A stretch of DNA of 64,000 nucleotides, taken from Pseudorasbora parva (lineage: Eukaryota > Chordata > Actinopteri > Cypriniformes > Gobionidae). Position numbers and translations under genes: made by a program. Location: the NCBI RefSeq assembly GCF_024679245.1, contig NC_090183.1:20689207-20753206 (forward strand). Reading direction: 5' to 3'. Positions 62,093 to 64,000 of the stretch are shown in pieces. The number at the start of each line of letters is the position of its first letter. The stretch's first letter is position 1. Under the pieces are notes generated by a model. It did no database searches. It saw nothing but the letters and a program-made list of their open reading frames with translations, and had not been told where the DNA came from.

Positions 62093-63697
62093 AAATATAG
62101 CTGCAAGCAGCGATTGCGGGGCCAAGCCTAAGATGCGGCAGTAGCGCAATGCAGAGCCAGAAGGAAAAAAAATGGCAGAAATAGAATGTACTTGAGTAAT
62201 AGATAGGTTCAGAAGTATAGTTAGGATGAACTAAAAATTAACAGAAGTTCAGATGAACAAAATTAACAAAAACGCACTTATTTCTAATCCAAGAGGAAGA
62301 AAGATAAGTACAACACTTACTCTGATAATAAAGGAATCGAAATAACACATTGCACAACATTTTATAAAATTGCCCTCCACGGGATTCGAACCCTATATCT
62401 CTGGGTCCGGAGTCTGTCGCTTATCCTGTTGCGCCACTGGGGAGGCACTCTTTTACAAACCTGCAGAGGTCTGGTAACCAATTTGCATGCTAAGCTAACT
62501 AGCATAAAGACAAAAACACAGACAAGGTCAACTTCAGAGACTGATTTCTCAGAAATAGTAGCGAATATCAAAAATCCGTTCAGTCATTTCCGTGCGGCTC
62601 GGTCTGAAGATCATCTGAGCCAATTTTGGACAGAATTGGACAGATTTTGAAGGAGGAGTAGTGAAAAAACTGTTTTTCATTAGTTTCAATATGGTGTACA
62701 GTCACATGTTTGGAAAATGACAAATGAGACATTGGCGGAATCTGCATAAACCAGGGAACAAAATGACATAAATTACATCAAATTTGGACAAAGGTTTCAA
62801 AAGTTATAAATGTTTTAGCAAAAAATCTTATATCTCTGGAACACTAGGTGGCGCTATTCTGAAACTTCTCAGGTACGTTTGGGACATGCTATCGGTCAAG
62901 CATACGAGATTTTGTGCAGATATGTCCAATATTTCAAAAGATATAGCAGTTTATGACAAAATTCAAAATGGCGGTCACATGGTTCATCCAATCCTGACAT
63001 ATCCGATATCGCCAGATTTGGCATGACACGGGGAATCCAAAGACACCAGGATTATGATTTTCTGACAATGCGTTCAGAAGTTATGGGCAAAAATAGCCTT
63101 TTTTCATATCTCATGACCCCTAGGTGGCGCTGTTCCCAACTTTGGCATGGACCCTCAGATCATGGGTCTGATGAAGCATACCAATTTTCATTTCGATTGA
63201 TCAAAGTTTGGCCGAGATACAGCCTCAGAACCAAATTTGGGTCGACGTTGTTAAGTTCATAACATCATAACTTTTGAACAAAGATGAATAAAAAAAATCT
63301 GTTTTGTCATTTCTATTTGGCTCAGTCCAAAGATCATTTCATTCAAATTTGAACAAAATTGGACAAACTTTGAAGGAGGAGTAGAGGAAAAACTAAATAC
63401 TGTACTTTTTAAAATGGCCGTTACTGTAATGGGCGGAGCCTTAATGTAATACATAGACTGAGAGCAACATAATGAGAGGAATCTATTGTACTAAGTTTCA
63501 TTTTCCTACTACAAAGGGTTCAAAAGTTATAGCAGTTTCAATGTTGTATTTTTGAACTGGTGGTGGCGCTATGGAGTTGGTTGTAGAGACTCCAAATTTG
63601 GTCCAATTATTTTTAATGAGCATCTTTACAAGTGTGCTAATTTTCATCATTTTCCTACTTATGGTTCATAGGGCTGCCATAGGAACCCAGTGGGGAG

Positions 63698-63730
<33 letters not shown>

Positions 63731-63845
63731 GAAAACTAACAATTACAATAGGGGCTACAGCCCTTCGGGGCTTGGCCCCTAATAAAGTAAACTAACGATT
63801 GCAATAGGGGCTACAGCCCTTTCAGGGCTTGGCCCCTAATAATAA
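62093..63845 (+). repeat. Array unit 7 (type C) plus two hairpin tails
   Basis: Nearly identical to unit 6. tRNA-like head at 62372-62446; CTCF-like sites near 62846 and 63121. It ends in AAT repeats and two hairpin tails (63750-63780 and 63806-63837), the second carrying CCCTTTCAGGGC in place of CCCTTCGGGGC. Confidence 0.85.
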
Positions 63846-64000
63846 CAAGAACTGCAAGCAGTTGTACGGGGCCAAGCCCCAGAAGGGGCTTTCGCCGAAC
63901 GCAGAGCCACCTTTATAAGGCTGTCCCCCACGGGACTCGAACCCATAACCTCCGGGCGCTGGGTCCATCGCTCATCTCGTTGCGCCACCGGCCAGGCTTG
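63846..64000 (+). repeat. Array unit 8 (type A), cut by window end
   Basis: It starts CAAGAACTGCAAGCAGTTGT and GCCCCAGAAGGGGCTTTCGC. The antisense tRNA-like head is at 63921-63997. The array therefore continues to the right. Confidence 0.82.

Noticed and set aside
51813..64000. CRISPR-like or phage-like array
   Set aside because: Units are 1.55-1.9 kb with AAT tracts and tRNA-like heads, and the context is a vertebrate intron. There are no short repeat-spacer units or cas genes.

Overview
The window is vertebrate nuclear DNA, almost certainly from a cyprinid-type teleost. Evidence: spliced exons with GT/AG borders, long CA, CT and AAT microsatellites, and teleost-style transposable elements (DIRS, L2, L1/Tx1-like and zinc-finger LINEs, Copia, many Tc1/mariner, hAT and TTAA-target DNA elements). 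There are no bacterial features.

Only one host gene is visible: five consecutive plus-strand exons of a SEC14L1-like gene (9553-9623, 10021-10192, 46270-46404, 48884-49018, 49218-49469). They encode the second half of the CRAL-TRIO lipid-binding domain and most of the GOLD domain. All five exons join in frame. A 36-kb intron inside the CRAL-TRIO domain (10193-46269) and the intron after 49469 hold most of the repeat content.

Layout. 1-3315: DIRS1-like retrotransposon, minus strand, with an open RT/RNase H frame running off the left edge. 3415-9120: degenerate copies of a long teleost repeat family, split by a DD37E mariner-like element (6438-7994) and a CA microsatellite. 10269-15245: L2 LINE, minus strand. 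15582-20752: TTAA-flanked DNA element split by a 4-kb L1/Tx1-like LINE with an exact 11-bp target-site duplication. 20820-23290: zinc-finger LINE. 23581-29746: hAT-like element split by a Copia element, which itself carries a solo LTR in its 5' LTR and a TTAA-flanked element in its RNase H region. 29836-44441: a stack of nested hAT, Tc1 and TTAA elements. 44446-46232: second copy of the 15582 TTAA family, with a smaller TTAA element inside. 46472-48791: Tc1 element. 49470-51812: hAT-type remnants and a CT microsatellite. 51813-64000: direct array of about eight ~1.55-1.9 kb repeat units.

The most unusual structure is the 51.8-64.0 kb array. Each unit carries an antisense tRNA-Arg-like Pol III promoter, a body built from degenerate sub-repeats, and two sites in the same orientation that match the published CTCF core at 14 of about 15 positions. 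Units end in AAT tracts and in short GC-rich hairpin tails. Units alternate A-B-A-B and then C-C-C, which suggests a 3.4-kb higher-order duplication followed by a local expansion. I see no clear anti-phage, CRISPR or operon-like system. Transposase, RT and gag frames are mostly broken. The exception is the DIRS RT/RNase H frame.
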